A DNA stretch of 64,000 nt from Solea solea (GCF_958295425.1 NC_081146.1:15310131-15374130); one strand, 5' to 3'; positions 51,013-61,972 are shown, counted from the stretch's first letter. Notes: generated by a model not told the origin, from the sequence alone. Numbers and translations are program-made.

Positions 51013-51386
51013 TAGTGCTAGTCTGTATACCGGTACATACCGAAAACCGTTAAAAAACGTATGATGTAAATGTTTTGTATACGGCAAAACCGGTATATGA
51101 ATATATTTTGCAATGTAGCGCAGAAAAACACTGTTTGATGGGGGACCCTTTTCACCGCTGCACCACACATGCTTCAGGCTTAGCTGATGAAGTAACTGTG
51201 CCATTAATTGCATGAATTATCAATTTACTCCACCACCTTGGCAGAAAAAACAACAACACTCAACTGTGCCTCGCTTTCGCTAGAGTACTCACTCATGCAT
51301 GAAAACAATAACGTTGTATACCATGAAATCTTTGAAAATTTGGAAAATAACGTGATATACATTTTTGGTCATACTGCCCAGCACTA
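51013..51386. mobile_element. Non-autonomous hAT-like element (374 bp)
   Basis: The ends are imperfect inverted repeats: TAGTGCTAGTCTGTATACC at the left, and the complement of GGTCATACTGCCCAGCACTA at the right. Flanks give a near-perfect 8-base target duplication (CATTAAAA at 51,005-51,012, CCTTAAAA at 51,387-51,394), the size expected of hAT transposons. The interior contains ACCGGTA and AACGTGATATAC pieces typical of a common fish repeat. It encodes no transposase. Confidence 0.72.
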
Positions 51387-52028
51387 CCTTAAAATACAAG
51401 ACCGTAACTTCAAGTAATGACTTAAAGTTAATTGATCACAGTTTAAAATAAAATCCAGTTTTAAAAATTGCCTCGTCTTCTGTTTTTGCTGTGCGCTGAT
51501 TAATTTGGCTCAGAATCACAATCACTAGAAAGGGCACTCAGCCTTGTGTCCTCCGATCTGACACTTTGTAAAACAGTACATCCTTAATTCAGCTTGACAA
51601 ATTCCAAAACATTATAATCTACAATAGGTACAGTAACTCCTGTCATGCCACTGACTGAATGTGAAAGATTATTGTACTATCCTCAAAGCTAACTGAAGCT
51701 GTTATAGGCTGCAGCACAGCCTGTAATTGTTATTGATACAAGCTTATTGCTAAACTTGGTACCATAATCATCAGTAGTTATAAAGTACATATCCTGCTTC
51801 CTTGATTTGATGTGTTTCCGGTTGAATTAACATATCACTGTGGGACGTGATGCAGGAAGAGATTATTTTAAAAAGGATGCGAGTCTTGTAAGAGTTTCAT
51901 TTTTGTAATGGATGCAACTGAAGCCGAAAATAACTGTGTCCTCATTAGATTATGGACCAAGCAGTTTTCATTTTGTTGTGCCCCTAAATGACCTTCCCCT
52001 CTCGTTTTCTCTCTCTCTCTTTCTGCAG

Positions 52029-52210
52029 CAGTCCTATGTTCCTCCCCCTCAACCCATGGCTCCGCCCAGTCCTGGCACCACAGGAGGAGGAGGCGGTGGA
52101 GGTGGAGGTCATGGAGGAGGGTTAATGGAGCAGCTTAGTAAGACCAACCTGTACATCAGAGGCCTGCCACCAGCTACCACCGACCAGGACCTCATCAAAC
52201 TCTGCCAGCC
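52029..52210 (+). CDS. rbms3: RBMS3 coding exon 2 (linker and start of RRM1)
   Basis: This exon carries residues 26-85 plus two bases of codon 86. It encodes [18 protein letters not shown], then a glycine-rich linker (nine Gly, His, three Gly; residues 44-56), then [16 protein letters not shown] and the first helix of RRM1 ([11 protein letters not shown]). LYIRGL (residues 66-71) is the RNP2 motif that contacts RNA bases. The acceptor is a long pyrimidine tract ending TTTCTGCAGCAG, a tandem NAGNAG, so residue Q26 may be optional. The donor is CC|GTGAGT at 52211. The phase fits exon 3: CC plus A gives proline. The linker differs from the Ser/Asn-rich stretch I recall in mammalian RBMS proteins. 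The flanking PMAPPSP and [14 protein letters not shown] match the family, so the exon is secure. Confidence 0.95.
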
Positions 52211-52215
52211 GTGAG

Positions 52216-52355
52216 TTCTATTCTATTTTATTTTATTTTATTTTATTTTATTTTATTTTATTTTATTTTATTTTATTCTATTCTATTCTATTCTATTCTA
52301 TTCTATTCTATTCTATTCTATTCTATTCTATTTTATTTTATTTTATTTTATTCTA
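52216..52355 (+). repeat. Pentanucleotide array (TTCTA/TTTTA), 28 units
   Basis: Starting at intron 2 position +6, the order is TTCTA x2, TTTTA x10, TTCTA x11, TTTTA x4, TTCTA x1. The final T of the donor GTGAGT is the first base of the array. The block structure suggests separate expansions of two pentamers. Confidence 0.95.
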
Positions 52356-52734
52356 TTTAAGCCTTTAACACCGAGTGTATTGCAGACGACACATTTGCGC
52401 AAGTCTGCTTTGCATTAATGTAATGTTTCTGAAAGCCGAGTAATTGCAAGTCAAAGCCAACATGTGGTTATTACGGTAATTTCACTCGCGCTATTGCAGG
52501 AAGCCGGCAAATCCTTTTTTTTTTCATATTAAATTCTTAATACAGTATTTTAACATGCAGTAAATTGTATATAACTGCCAGATATTGAAAGTTATTCTGG
52601 AAAAATGGGCAAAAGCACTTACTCACTGGACATTTCCAGACGGACATTTTGAGGCTTAAGTCAGTACTAGGTGAGTCAAACAGTGATTCTACTGAGCATC
52701 AGCATTTTGCACTTGACCTCTAAAGGGGCACACG

Positions 52735-52930
52735 GACACACAAACACACGTGATCCTTTACCCATAACCAGTTAATGCCTCACCCTAACCATAAACTCAC
52801 AACAATACAATTGTTAGCCCTAAACTTAACCAGTCTCTCAGAAATAAAGTTGTGCCTCACAAGGACCCACTGGTCCTGACAAGGTCAGTGTTTTTGACAG
52901 GAAATGTCCTAAAAAGGCAAAAAATACAAG
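52735..52930 (-). repeat. Dispersed CACTGACC repeat, copy d, inverted
   Basis: The minus strand shows CACTGACCTTGTCAGGACCA preceded by AGGACATTTCCTGTC. The TTAGGG-like part is at the low-coordinate side. It lies in RBMS3 intron 2. Confidence 0.75.
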
Positions 52931-54728
52931 TTTAAACACACCTCCCTCTGTCGTCTCTCTGCAGAGGTTTTAATCTTGCATTATTCCAACACATTTACCA
53001 ATATTTCTGGCTCTTTTTTGTGCTTTTGGAATTCTTTGATTCTATGATTTGTTACTTTTCTCTGTGCAATTGTTGTATTTGCATTGCTCTGAGCTATGAG
53101 TCTGTAATGATGAAAGTTTAATGCATATGATAAACCAGCGCTCCCATAGGGTCTTGTTTGCCTACAGTTAACATCTTTTGCCAGCAAATGTAACTGGAGA
53201 ACTAGAATGAAACATTGTCGAGCTAAGGGCTTTAAATGAACTCATCAGAAAATGTAAAATATAGAGAATATAAGTTACACTCACGCACAGTCCCACTCTT
53301 GTACACCATACCTTGCCCTTCTGCGTGTCAGCTGCAGTTCAAGCCTGTTGTATTTCTGCTCAGCCCTGGAGGCGTTCTGGAGAATCAGGGTGAAAAATGG
53401 GTGCCAATAAAAGTTTCATTAGAGGCCCAGTGAGTGTGCCAAGTGGCCAGTAACGTTTAGGAAAGGTCGGCGGGGGGAGGGTGAACTGTGTGTTCTGCTG
53501 GGCAGCAGCTTCAGCCTTGGGTTTCCAACTCTCTCCGGCTTTTAGAAAATACACTGAGTGGCAGTTTCCTGTCACTCACTGGCATGACAGGCACACATGC
53601 ACTTACACACACACACACATACTAATAGAGTGAGAGAGTGAAAGGGGGGGAACACACACGCAAACATTTAACTCGTGCACAGAGTGACGATGAATAACAG
53701 AAAGACAATCCCCTCAAAACTGACACACACACACTCATCATACACACTTTCAACTCAATGTCATCCTCATCTTTATTGTTAGCAAGTGTGGCTTTTGTGA
53801 GTGAGTGTGTGTGTGTGTGTGTCAACCCACCCACCATCACCATCCTCTCCCTTCCCATTCTGTCATCCTCCTCATTTCCTGCTTGCATCCTTCTCTCGGT
53901 GTCCCCCCTCCCTCTATCCCTTACCCCTCCCTCCCTTCCTCTCTCCCTGTCTCTGTGCCAGTTCTCAGAGTGTCAGTGAAAAGTGCTGTTGTCAGCTGAC
54001 ATTTCCAATCACTCCCCCGGTTGCCCAAACTATGGACACACTTTCAACGTCTGGGGACAGAGCGGAACGTGAGCGGAATCTAAAGCACAGCACAAGGACA
54101 ATTTCTCTCTCGCACACACGCTCGCTTTCACTCACACTCGTTGCCTTGCTCTCTCTCTCTCTCTCTCCCTCTGTCTCTCTCGTGCTTGCCTCTGCTTCAC
54201 TACCCTTATCTAGTTATCTATGGATCTACTTCACAATCAAGGGGGTTGTATTAGGACAGGGAAAGTTTCACCACTCAAAGGCGAAATCACGAACAATCAG
54301 GGACACAACACACTGGATGCATTTACAATCTCTCTTTGATCATCCGCAGCTGAGTTAGAAAAACTAATGTATTGCTCTGAAACATGCAAAGCGAGTGCTG
54401 GAAATTGTGCTTGTTGTCTTGGTAGCAGGTGTTATGAAACATAAACCCCGGACGTGTATTTCTGTCCTGAAAAACTGTTACCAGTGTAAACTCAAATCTC
54501 GTTGCCCTTTTTCCCCCATGGAAATCATGCCTGAAGATGTTAGACGACATATGGGAATGGATTTGAGGACATCTCAAGCTCTGAAACTCTTTCCGTCTTC
54601 CTCCAGTGTTGGTCTGTTTGACTCTAACGGTTGGAAAACTGAGGGAAACACGGGAGACAAGACAGCTGTATCGGATGCCCAATTAGAAGACACCACACGC
54701 AGGGACCAACCTGCATGAACACCCATGA

Positions 54729-54752
54729 ACACACACACACATATATATATAT

Positions 54753-54796
<44 letters not shown>
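54729..54796 (+). repeat. Compound (AC)n(AT)n microsatellite
   Basis: Six AC units followed by about 27 AT units with one G interruption. Confidence 0.95.
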
Positions 54797-54798
<2 letters not shown>

Positions 54799-55209
54799 TC
54801 TCATTTTCAAACACAGCAGAATATGCAGATACATTATACAGTATAGTACAGTCTATACACTGTACGCCATACACACTTTGGTGGGAACTGTGTTATGATG
54901 TGTCACATCAAATGGTGAGCTTCCATAGGCCGACGGTGCTGCACAAGGGAGTGCAAACACAGATCTGTTGCTGTGTGGTTCCTCTGAGGACTGTCATTAA
55001 CACACAAACACACACACACAGATTTTGTCAACCTTGCCGAAATTGGGTGCACTGACATTTGTGTTGACATTCCTCCTTAAGTCTTGACAGTCTGGGAAAT
55101 GCTGTCAGTTTCAGTGGGCTTACTGTTCTTTGTGTTTCACACTGTTTGGCGCAAAAAGAAAATAAAGAAATCTAAATTCCACTTCTGGCTCGGGTTCTAA
55201 GACCTATCC

Positions 55210-55609
55210 GTGAAGAGGACATTTGTACCTTGTCCTGAAAGAGTTGTCATACTGGAAGTCTGTGAGCCTTTACCCCCCCCTTACCAACTCACCCCAACTG
55301 CTGCTGTGGAAAGGGCTTTCTTCTCTGCCTCATACAGTCGTATTTTTTTCTGCTTTATACTGTTCTGTACTGGAGCTTTGTAGCATTTTTGTCAAGCCAA
55401 GAAAAATAGACTTTTTTTTATATAAGTCAGCGAGTCTCGGTTGAATACTTTATCACCCTTGCTACAAATGCACAGTGCAGAGAGGGTGTTTTTTTTTATG
55501 CATTATATTTTCAGTACTTAAGCAAGAAAGGAAACAACCATATAGTGAGCAACTTTGCAGAGGGAAACACTTGATGACAGAGGTCAAAAGAGAGCGGCTA
55601 CACTGGTTC
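55210..55609 (+). repeat. Segment A, copy 1
   Basis: This 400-base segment recurs at 56,302-56,701 with a constant offset of 1,092 and no difference in the parts I compared, including a 9-T run. It begins GTGAAGAGGACATTTGTACC and ends CGGCTACACTGGTTC. It is directly followed by segment B copy 1. Noncoding intronic DNA. Confidence 0.93.
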
Positions 55610-56303
55610 AAAGAAATTGGTGGTGCATGAGGTCTTTGTCCTGCATTCATACTCATTCCACAAACACTCATATACACGTAATCTCAAGGACTTTGCACCC
55701 ACACAAGTATTTGTATCCTCAAATGTGTCCAGACACATACTTTCACACATGCACTATAGGTGTTTACACTCGCACAACGATACCAAGTTTTAATTAAATG
55801 AAGGCAGAAGTCAAAACGCTGGGTACTGCCAGATGGCGTGTGTAATGTGTGTGATTACCGCTTTGGTGTTTTTGATTTGTGAGGTTGCTTTGCGTGTGTG
55901 TGTCTGCGTGTGTGTTTGTTTGTGCGTAGATGTGTGGGCGATTAGCCCTGCCTTTTGTTTTTTTTTCCACGTCTGCAGGCATTGGATTGCTCCCCAAACC
56001 GCAGGCCAAAGATCTTGTTTACCACCAGCCATGACTTTGTGAAAAACACCCAGGCAAACATCAGACCTCGTTTCAGGCTGTCACAATCAATGGATGTGTA
56101 AATACCCTAAAACAATCTCAAATTGAAGGAGAACGTGCGCGAATTGTACATTGTTCTCTCTTCCAACAGCGAGATCATAGGCTGCTCAGCTGTCATATTA
56201 TGTGTGATAGCAAACCCTTTAAAGCGTTTTTTTCTGTCTTTATTTCTTAAGTCTCCTGTCCCAATAGAGTTGATTTGAGGCTGTCAGAAGAGCTAGTCTC
56301 TGT
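55610..56303 (+). repeat. Segment B, copy 1
   Basis: This 694-base segment recurs at 58,161-58,854 with a constant offset of 2,551. It includes a GT-rich microsatellite (about 55,898-55,925) of equal length in both copies. It begins AAAGAAATTGGTGGTGCATG and ends GCTAGTCTCTGT, sharing the last GT with the start of segment A copy 2. Confidence 0.93.
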
Positions 56304-56701
56304 GAAGAGGACATTTGTACCTTGTCCTGAAAGAGTTGTCATACTGGAAGTCTGTGAGCCTTTACCCCCCCCTTACCAACTCACCCCAACTGCTGCTGTG
56401 GAAAGGGCTTTCTTCTCTGCCTCATACAGTCGTATTTTTTTCTGCTTTATACTGTTCTGTACTGGAGCTTTGTAGCATTTTTGTCAAGCCAAGAAAAATA
56501 GACTTTTTTTTATATAAGTCAGCGAGTCTCGGTTGAATACTTTATCACCCTTGCTACAAATGCACAGTGCAGAGAGGGTGTTTTTTTTTATGCATTATAT
56601 TTTCAGTACTTAAGCAAGAAAGGAAACAACCATATAGTGAGCAACTTTGCAGAGGGAAACACTTGATGACAGAGGTCAAAAGAGAGCGGCTACACTGGTT
56701 C
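56302..56701 (+). repeat. Segment A, copy 2
   Basis: Direct repeat of 55,210-55,609. It is followed not by B but by 1,459 bases of unique sequence X (56,702-58,160). I see no inverted ends or target duplication on X, so X does not look like a transposon insertion. Confidence 0.93.
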
Positions 56702-58160
56702 GAGCTTTTACGGAGATAACCCGACTCTGCCAAAGTTTGGCGAGCAATAAAAAAAGCATCAAACATAGTCTAATGTCTGATGAAACAGCATTTCTGCTGA
56801 GGCTGCAGATGATAAGTCAGAATTTAACAACATGAATCCATTGACCCAGTCTGCCTTATGGTACTGTAACTGTCCTAGCACACAGTCCACCAATCATGGT
56901 TTGATTGCCACAGCCTGTCCGAGTAAAGGCCGTGCATCCCTTTATAGCCTCGGTTTACAGTGCCATCATTTAATGACTACTTCCTGCACAATCATTTACT
57001 GATTTATTTCACTCTTAATTGTTTCATGAACACAACAGCCAGATCTAAATCCAAGGAACACGTTTCAGATGTGTAAGTTAGGATGCGTTTGGCAACATTG
57101 TGCAGCTGCAGCAATTATGTGATGCAGTTTTTTCTTAGTGGACCAGAATCTCAGAGAAATGGTCCCAACACCATCGTGTGCAGTGCCACCAGGAACTGTT
57201 TGAATGTCCAGTATTAGTATGTTGTCTTGGTGATTGTGTGTCAAGTAGCCCTGAATAAGTTAGCTGTGCTTTAGATCACTCTGTAAAGCTTGTTGGGAAG
57301 CTCCTTAATGAGGAAGTGTTGCATGAAAACTCAATTCCCATTCCTGATTTTTTTTCATCATAATGAGTATCCAACAGAAACAAATGACATAACTTAGCTC
57401 CTTTTTTACTGACTGTTTCTATGGCACAATGAAAAGCAATGGGATATGGAAGAGCTGGCCATCTGGCTCCTTTGAATCCGTTGGCGGAATCTTTTAAGTA
57501 TTTGAATGGTTTTTATTTGTCTCATGTGTCGCTGCTGTTCGGTCAAGTGCAGGTCGATGTTATTGAAGGTTGTTCCAGGCTTCTGCTGAAATCAGCTAAA
57601 GGTTCCCAGTTGGGATTGAGCACAGAACAGGACACTCAGAACTTTCCTCTCACTACCCTCAACCTCGTTCCTTCATAATCTGATCTGCAGTCAGTACTCT
57701 CCCCCGTCTCTCCTCTACAATAGCACATTCTTGTAGCCACCAGGATAAAATTGAGTTTTACAACTGAGTCAAGTTCCGAGTAAGACACTATTTGGGATGA
57801 TGCAGTGTTGTTGTAATTTGACATTTCCCCAAGACCTTGGCATCGTCTCCTCCACTGTCCTTTCCTTGTTTTTCAGGCCAGCTAAAATGTGCAACCACAG
57901 AAAGAACAGGTGGCTCTTTCCTTGTACGTCATTGCTCTGATTATATCACACACGCAATCACAGCTACCCATTAAAACATATGCTCTATTTGTTTTCCACT
58001 TGGTGAAAATAGACAGCTATGAACATATGTCTTTGAGATTCATAATGGGTTGAGCTAGGTACATCTATCTCTCTCTCCCTGTTATTTCTAACTCTGTTTT
58101 GACACACACATGCACAAAGTCTGGAAATCTTTCACTTGTCTGCCCGGGGAACAACCTGCC
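56702..58160. other. Segment X, single-copy part of the duplicated region
   Basis: This 1,459-base stretch is present between A copy 2 and B copy 2 but absent between A copy 1 and B copy 1. It is ordinary noncoding intron sequence. Short ORFs occur in it (for example at 57,439-57,678), but none is recognisable. Confidence 0.8.
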
Positions 58161-58854
58161 AAAGAAATTGGTGGTGCATGAGGTCTTTGTCCTGCATTCA
58201 TACTCATTCCACAAACACTCATATACACGTAATCTCAAGGACTTTGCACCCACACAAGTATTTGTATCCTCAAATGTGTCCAGACACATACTTTCACACA
58301 TGCACTATAGGTGTTTACACTCGCACAACGATACCAAGTTTTAATTAAATGAAGGCAGAAGTCAAAACGCTGGGTACTGCCAGATGGCGTGTGTAATGTG
58401 TGTGATTACCGCTTTGGTGTTTTTGATTTGTGAGGTTGCTTTGCGTGTGTGTGTCTGCGTGTGTGTTTGTTTGTGCGTAGATGTGTGGGCGATTAGCCCT
58501 GCCTTTTGTTTTTTTTTCCACGTCTGCAGGCATTGGATTGCTCCCCAAACCGCAGGCCAAAGATCTTGTTTACCACCAGCCATGACTTTGTGAAAAACAC
58601 CCAGGCAAACATCAGACCTCGTTTCAGGCTGTCACAATCAATGGATGTGTAAATACCCTAAAACAATCTCAAATTGAAGGAGAACGTGCGCGAATTGTAC
58701 ATTGTTCTCTCTTCCAACAGCGAGATCATAGGCTGCTCAGCTGTCATATTATGTGTGATAGCAAACCCTTTAAAGCGTTTTTTTCTGTCTTTATTTCTTA
58801 AGTCTCCTGTCCCAATAGAGTTGATTTGAGGCTGTCAGAAGAGCTAGTCTCTGT
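58161..58854 (+). repeat. Segment B, copy 2
   Basis: Direct repeat of 55,610-56,303. It follows segment X and is followed by unique DNA starting TCCCCTCTCTACTGACAG. Together the order is A-B-A-X-B. Confidence 0.93.
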
Positions 58855-59350
58855 TCCCCTCTCTACTGACAGAAGCGGCTGGCTGACAGAGACTCTCCTG
58901 ATGGTGACAACTAAATGATCTCTTCTTTATTAAACACCTCTTACTATCTCTCTCCATCGTTCCCTGACTACCCCGCTTCCTCCGCGCCTTTAGCGTCTGT
59001 TTTTATCTTTTGACTGACTGCTCTCCCTCTCCTCGTCTGTTTCTCATTACTCCCTCACTACTCTCGCTTTTTCACCTCCCCTCTTTGCAACCTCCTCAGT
59101 CGTAATTTCACTTGGTTTTCTTTATTGTTTTTATCTGCCTTTTTTTTTTTTTTAGCTCTAAAACGGATGCGAGTATAAACCTGGAGCCATCAGCCAGCCT
59201 GTCATTCTGTCTGTTTGTTTGATAGTCAGTCGGTCAGCCAATCAGGCATCATGCAAAAATGTTAAAACATTAATTTAAATGTCTCATGCACAGAGCTAGG
59301 CATTGATCCAGACTGATCTCGGTGATCTGAGTGTTCTCTCTGAGTCTCCG

Positions 59351-59371
59351 CCCCCCCCCCCCCCCCCCCCC
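59351..59371 (+). repeat. C21 homopolymer in intron 2
   Basis: Twenty-one C bases. Length is uncertain for technical reasons. Confidence 0.9.
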
Positions 59372-60812
59372 TTCATACCCTCTGTCTCTGTTGCTCTCTT
59401 TCCAGGAGGAATGAAAGGCCAGGCTGATAAGAAACATTATTAACTTTTTTTCTGAGAACAGAGAGCTGGAGAATAGGAGTGGGATGGAGATGGTGGGCAA
59501 AATAAGGAAAGAAGACAAAGAGAGAGGCAGAGGTGTCAAATATAAGAAAGAGAGTCAGGTGGTGAAGTGGGCAGGAGACGTTAAAATTTGTCAGAGAGAA
59601 CAGATGGAAAAGATACGGAGTTTGCCTGTCTCTCTCATAGGCCCCTCTAGCAGGGTTGGGTGCCATACAGATACAGATGTGTGGTTATTATCGTTTATGA
59701 AAGAGAGCTTGCTGAGTTCTGAAGCCTGAGGTGGGGATTTGAAATAGATAAGGACAGAATGAATAGATAGAAGCTTTCATACAGGTTTAACACTAAAAAG
59801 TTTGACACCTTAAGAAACTGGTAGGATTACTTTTTTGGTTCAAATGTGTATATGGGTTAAGTACATACTTTTTTTCACTCCAACTTGGAACATAGAGTTG
59901 TGAGTTGGAAGGGTCTCTACAGTTGACCGTAAAAACATTTTGATACTGGTCTCATGTAACCACCAAAATGTTTTTACCTAGACAATGCTAACGTGCTGGC
60001 ATTAAGCTGACAGTGATTATATTTTCAAAACCCTGGCTGACGTGAGTAATATTAGTTTTACAGATGATTAATCAAAGAATGGACCAAATTCAAATGTTTA
60101 GAAAATGAGATGATGCAAAGTTCAGGAAACGTATTTCCCAAGAACCACTCTCCAAAACCTTTGGTGAAAAGTTCCCCGAGCACATGATGTGTGTGCCCTT
60201 TGAAGTTTCAATAAGGACCAAAACCTCAGGAGAGTTAACAAAAGTGTGTTGCTCACTTTCATATATTTTTGTACATGCCTTGATTTTTAAAAAGGTGGCT
60301 GCACAACTAGACCACAATATTTGTCAATTCAGTGACTCTCCAGTAACAAATGTAAAAACACGGGTATGGAAATTGAGTTCTTTCAAAGGTCCTTGTTCTC
60401 TGGGGAAAGTTCCTGCAGTAGATGCATAAAATTAAGATGGACTGCAAGTCATTACTTGAAAGGACTTTGTAGATGGGTTATTTTAAGTTCATGGAGATCC
60501 ACGCAATAGCTAAAGTGCTTCCTTTTAGTGTTTCAAGAATGTTAAACTCATGGTGGCACTAATAAAAAGTCCGGGGAGCACCAAAGACATTACACTTAAT
60601 AGTCTATAGAATCAGACTGTTGTGGTAATCCACATATTGACATATTGCAGCCTGGACCAACATGGCAGGCACGGCTGTTACCACCTACCAGCTTTATGGA
60701 CCAAGCATGGCTAATGACACATTTCCACTAGTCTCAAAGAACAATCCATATTGCCCCAGAATATTAAAAGTGATTGAACATTTGACAGAATATTCCACTG
60801 TTTTCTCTACAG

Positions 60813-60871
60813 ATATGGGAAGATCGTATCAACGAAGGCCATCCTGGACAAGAACACCAATCAGTGTAAAG
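60813..60871 (+). CDS. rbms3: RBMS3 coding exon 3 (RRM1 beta 2 region)
   Basis: This 59-base exon completes codon 86 and encodes YGKIVSTKAILDKNTNQCK plus one base of the next codon, expected to be glycine of the RNP1 region (KGYGFV). These residues form the loop after helix 1, strand 2 and the start of the beta 2-beta 3 loop of RRM1. The NTNQCK wording fits RBMS3, whereas I recall TTNKCK in RBMS1 and RBMS2. The acceptor is TTTTCTCTACAG at 60801-60812 and the donor is AAAG|GTGAGT at 60872. No exon encoding RNP1 is found downstream up to 64,000, so the gene continues beyond the window. Confidence 0.95.
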
Positions 60872-61818
60872 GTGAGTGAGCAGGCATTGCCTTAACCCTG
60901 TTTACTTATCTGGAGCCTTGCAAAGTCACTCTTTAGTTGACAAGCTGAGATTTAGATATTAGATTTTATTCTGGGAAAGATCAATTGTTAAGTGATTGGA
61001 CTTGGCAATCAGTATGCTCTGTGGTTCTGTTTTGTTTTAAACTCCTTCCTCTTATTCTGTTTTGAGTCCTCAATTAATCACTTGCCCAGAGTTTTCTACA
61101 ATGGGCTTGAATGTCTGTCAGCAGACAGTGGGATGTCAAATCAAAACAGATGACTTCATTGTGCGTGAGCCACTTGTTCGGCTGCTCCATGGGATTGCAT
61201 TACAGTTGTGTGTGTTCCAGTGTGGTGTGATTGTGTTGTTCGCATTGACTTACACAATGATGGGCCCATCTTTTAATCCATCTAAAATGATGCACCGCTA
61301 CAGCACCCATTTCAGGATAGTGCTCTAATGATACTCAGTGTTAAGCAGCATTTGAAAGCAAGATGCTTGTACTGTTGTCATCAGCCAATAAAACACAGAT
61401 CACCAAACAATAGCACCAATATGTTTCAAATGGTCTCTGTGGTGAATGGGACTAACTCAAGTGTCTACTGATGAGGGTCTGCTTGATTGTTGGAGAGGTT
61501 TCAACAAAGCAGTAATCAATATGATTGTAGTCATCTGCTCGAGAGGAGGTGAATAAGAACATGTGTTCAGAGTGATTGCTTCTCATCTGCCAGGCCTCCT
61601 CTCAAAGGCACACTGACACAGTTAAGGACAACAGCACACATGCCCTGTAATCAGCATATCAACTTCAACGGTGAGAGTCAAGCCATTGTGATTGGTACAG
61701 ATGGAAAATATGTAAACACAGATTCTGCGACATAATCAGCTGTGATTACTCAAAGTAAAGTCATTTGGGGAGCCGCTGCAGTCCTACCTGACTTAACATT
61801 ATGATGGGGAAGCCAAAG

Positions 61819-61972
61819 TTAACATTACATTACATGTCATTTAGCAGACGCTTTTATCCAAAGCGACTTCCAATGGAATCAAGTACAATTAGCCAGGGGT
61901 GGAATCGAACTTGCGACCATGATGTCTTTGGTACACAAGGTAGGGTCTTAACCACTGAGCCACTCCACCCCT
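61819..61972 (-). mobile_element. Short tRNA-derived SINE of teleost type
   Basis: On the minus strand the head reads GGGTGGAGTGGCTCAGTGGT, followed by box B-like AGTTCGATTCCACCCC. The tail is GTCGCTTTGGATAAAAGCG, TCTGCTAAATGACATG and ATGTAATG repeats, a tail I recognise as very common in fish genomes. A possible target duplication AAGTTA flanks it (CCAAAGTTA at the left, CTAAGTTA at the right). The exact family name is not certain. Confidence 0.8.

Larger units (their letters stand above)
21690..52028 (+). other. rbms3: RBMS3 intron 1 (30.3 kb)
   Basis: The intron is bounded by donor GTAGGA and acceptor TTTCTGCAG. I find no further RBMS3 exon in it and no other protein gene. The ORFs seen are short and mostly from GT/CA, CT/GA or AT repeats. 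Entries below cover the tRNA gene, SINE, MITE, hAT-like element, minisatellite, G-rich motifs and microsatellites. The remaining stretches (for example 26,100-27,000, 29,170-30,650, 32,400-33,680, 37,000-38,640, 39,170-43,000, 45,700-47,450 and 47,700-51,000) are mostly unique AT-rich sequence in which I see no gene. Confidence 0.9.
52211..60812 (+). other. rbms3: RBMS3 intron 2 (8.6 kb)
   Basis: The intron runs from GTGAGT to TTTTCTCTACAG. It opens with a 140-bp pentanucleotide array and contains one inverted copy of a dispersed repeat (52,735-52,930), CT/GT-rich low complexity (53,600-54,190), an AC/AT array (54,729-54,796), an A-B-A-X-B duplication (55,210-58,854) and a run of 21 C at 59,351-59,371. 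I see no gene in the rest, including 59,400-60,800. Confidence 0.9.

Noticed and set aside
53801..54358. ORF of 185 residues in intron 2
   Set aside because: Composition is Ser/Leu/Pro from CT-rich DNA. There is no domain and no splice context.
57439..57678. ORF in segment X (79 residues)
   Set aside because: It resembles no known protein, has no codon bias to note and lies in an intron.
56702..58160. Segment X as a transposon inserted between A and B
   Set aside because: No inverted ends, no target duplication and no repeat family recognised. Deletion from one copy explains the pattern better.
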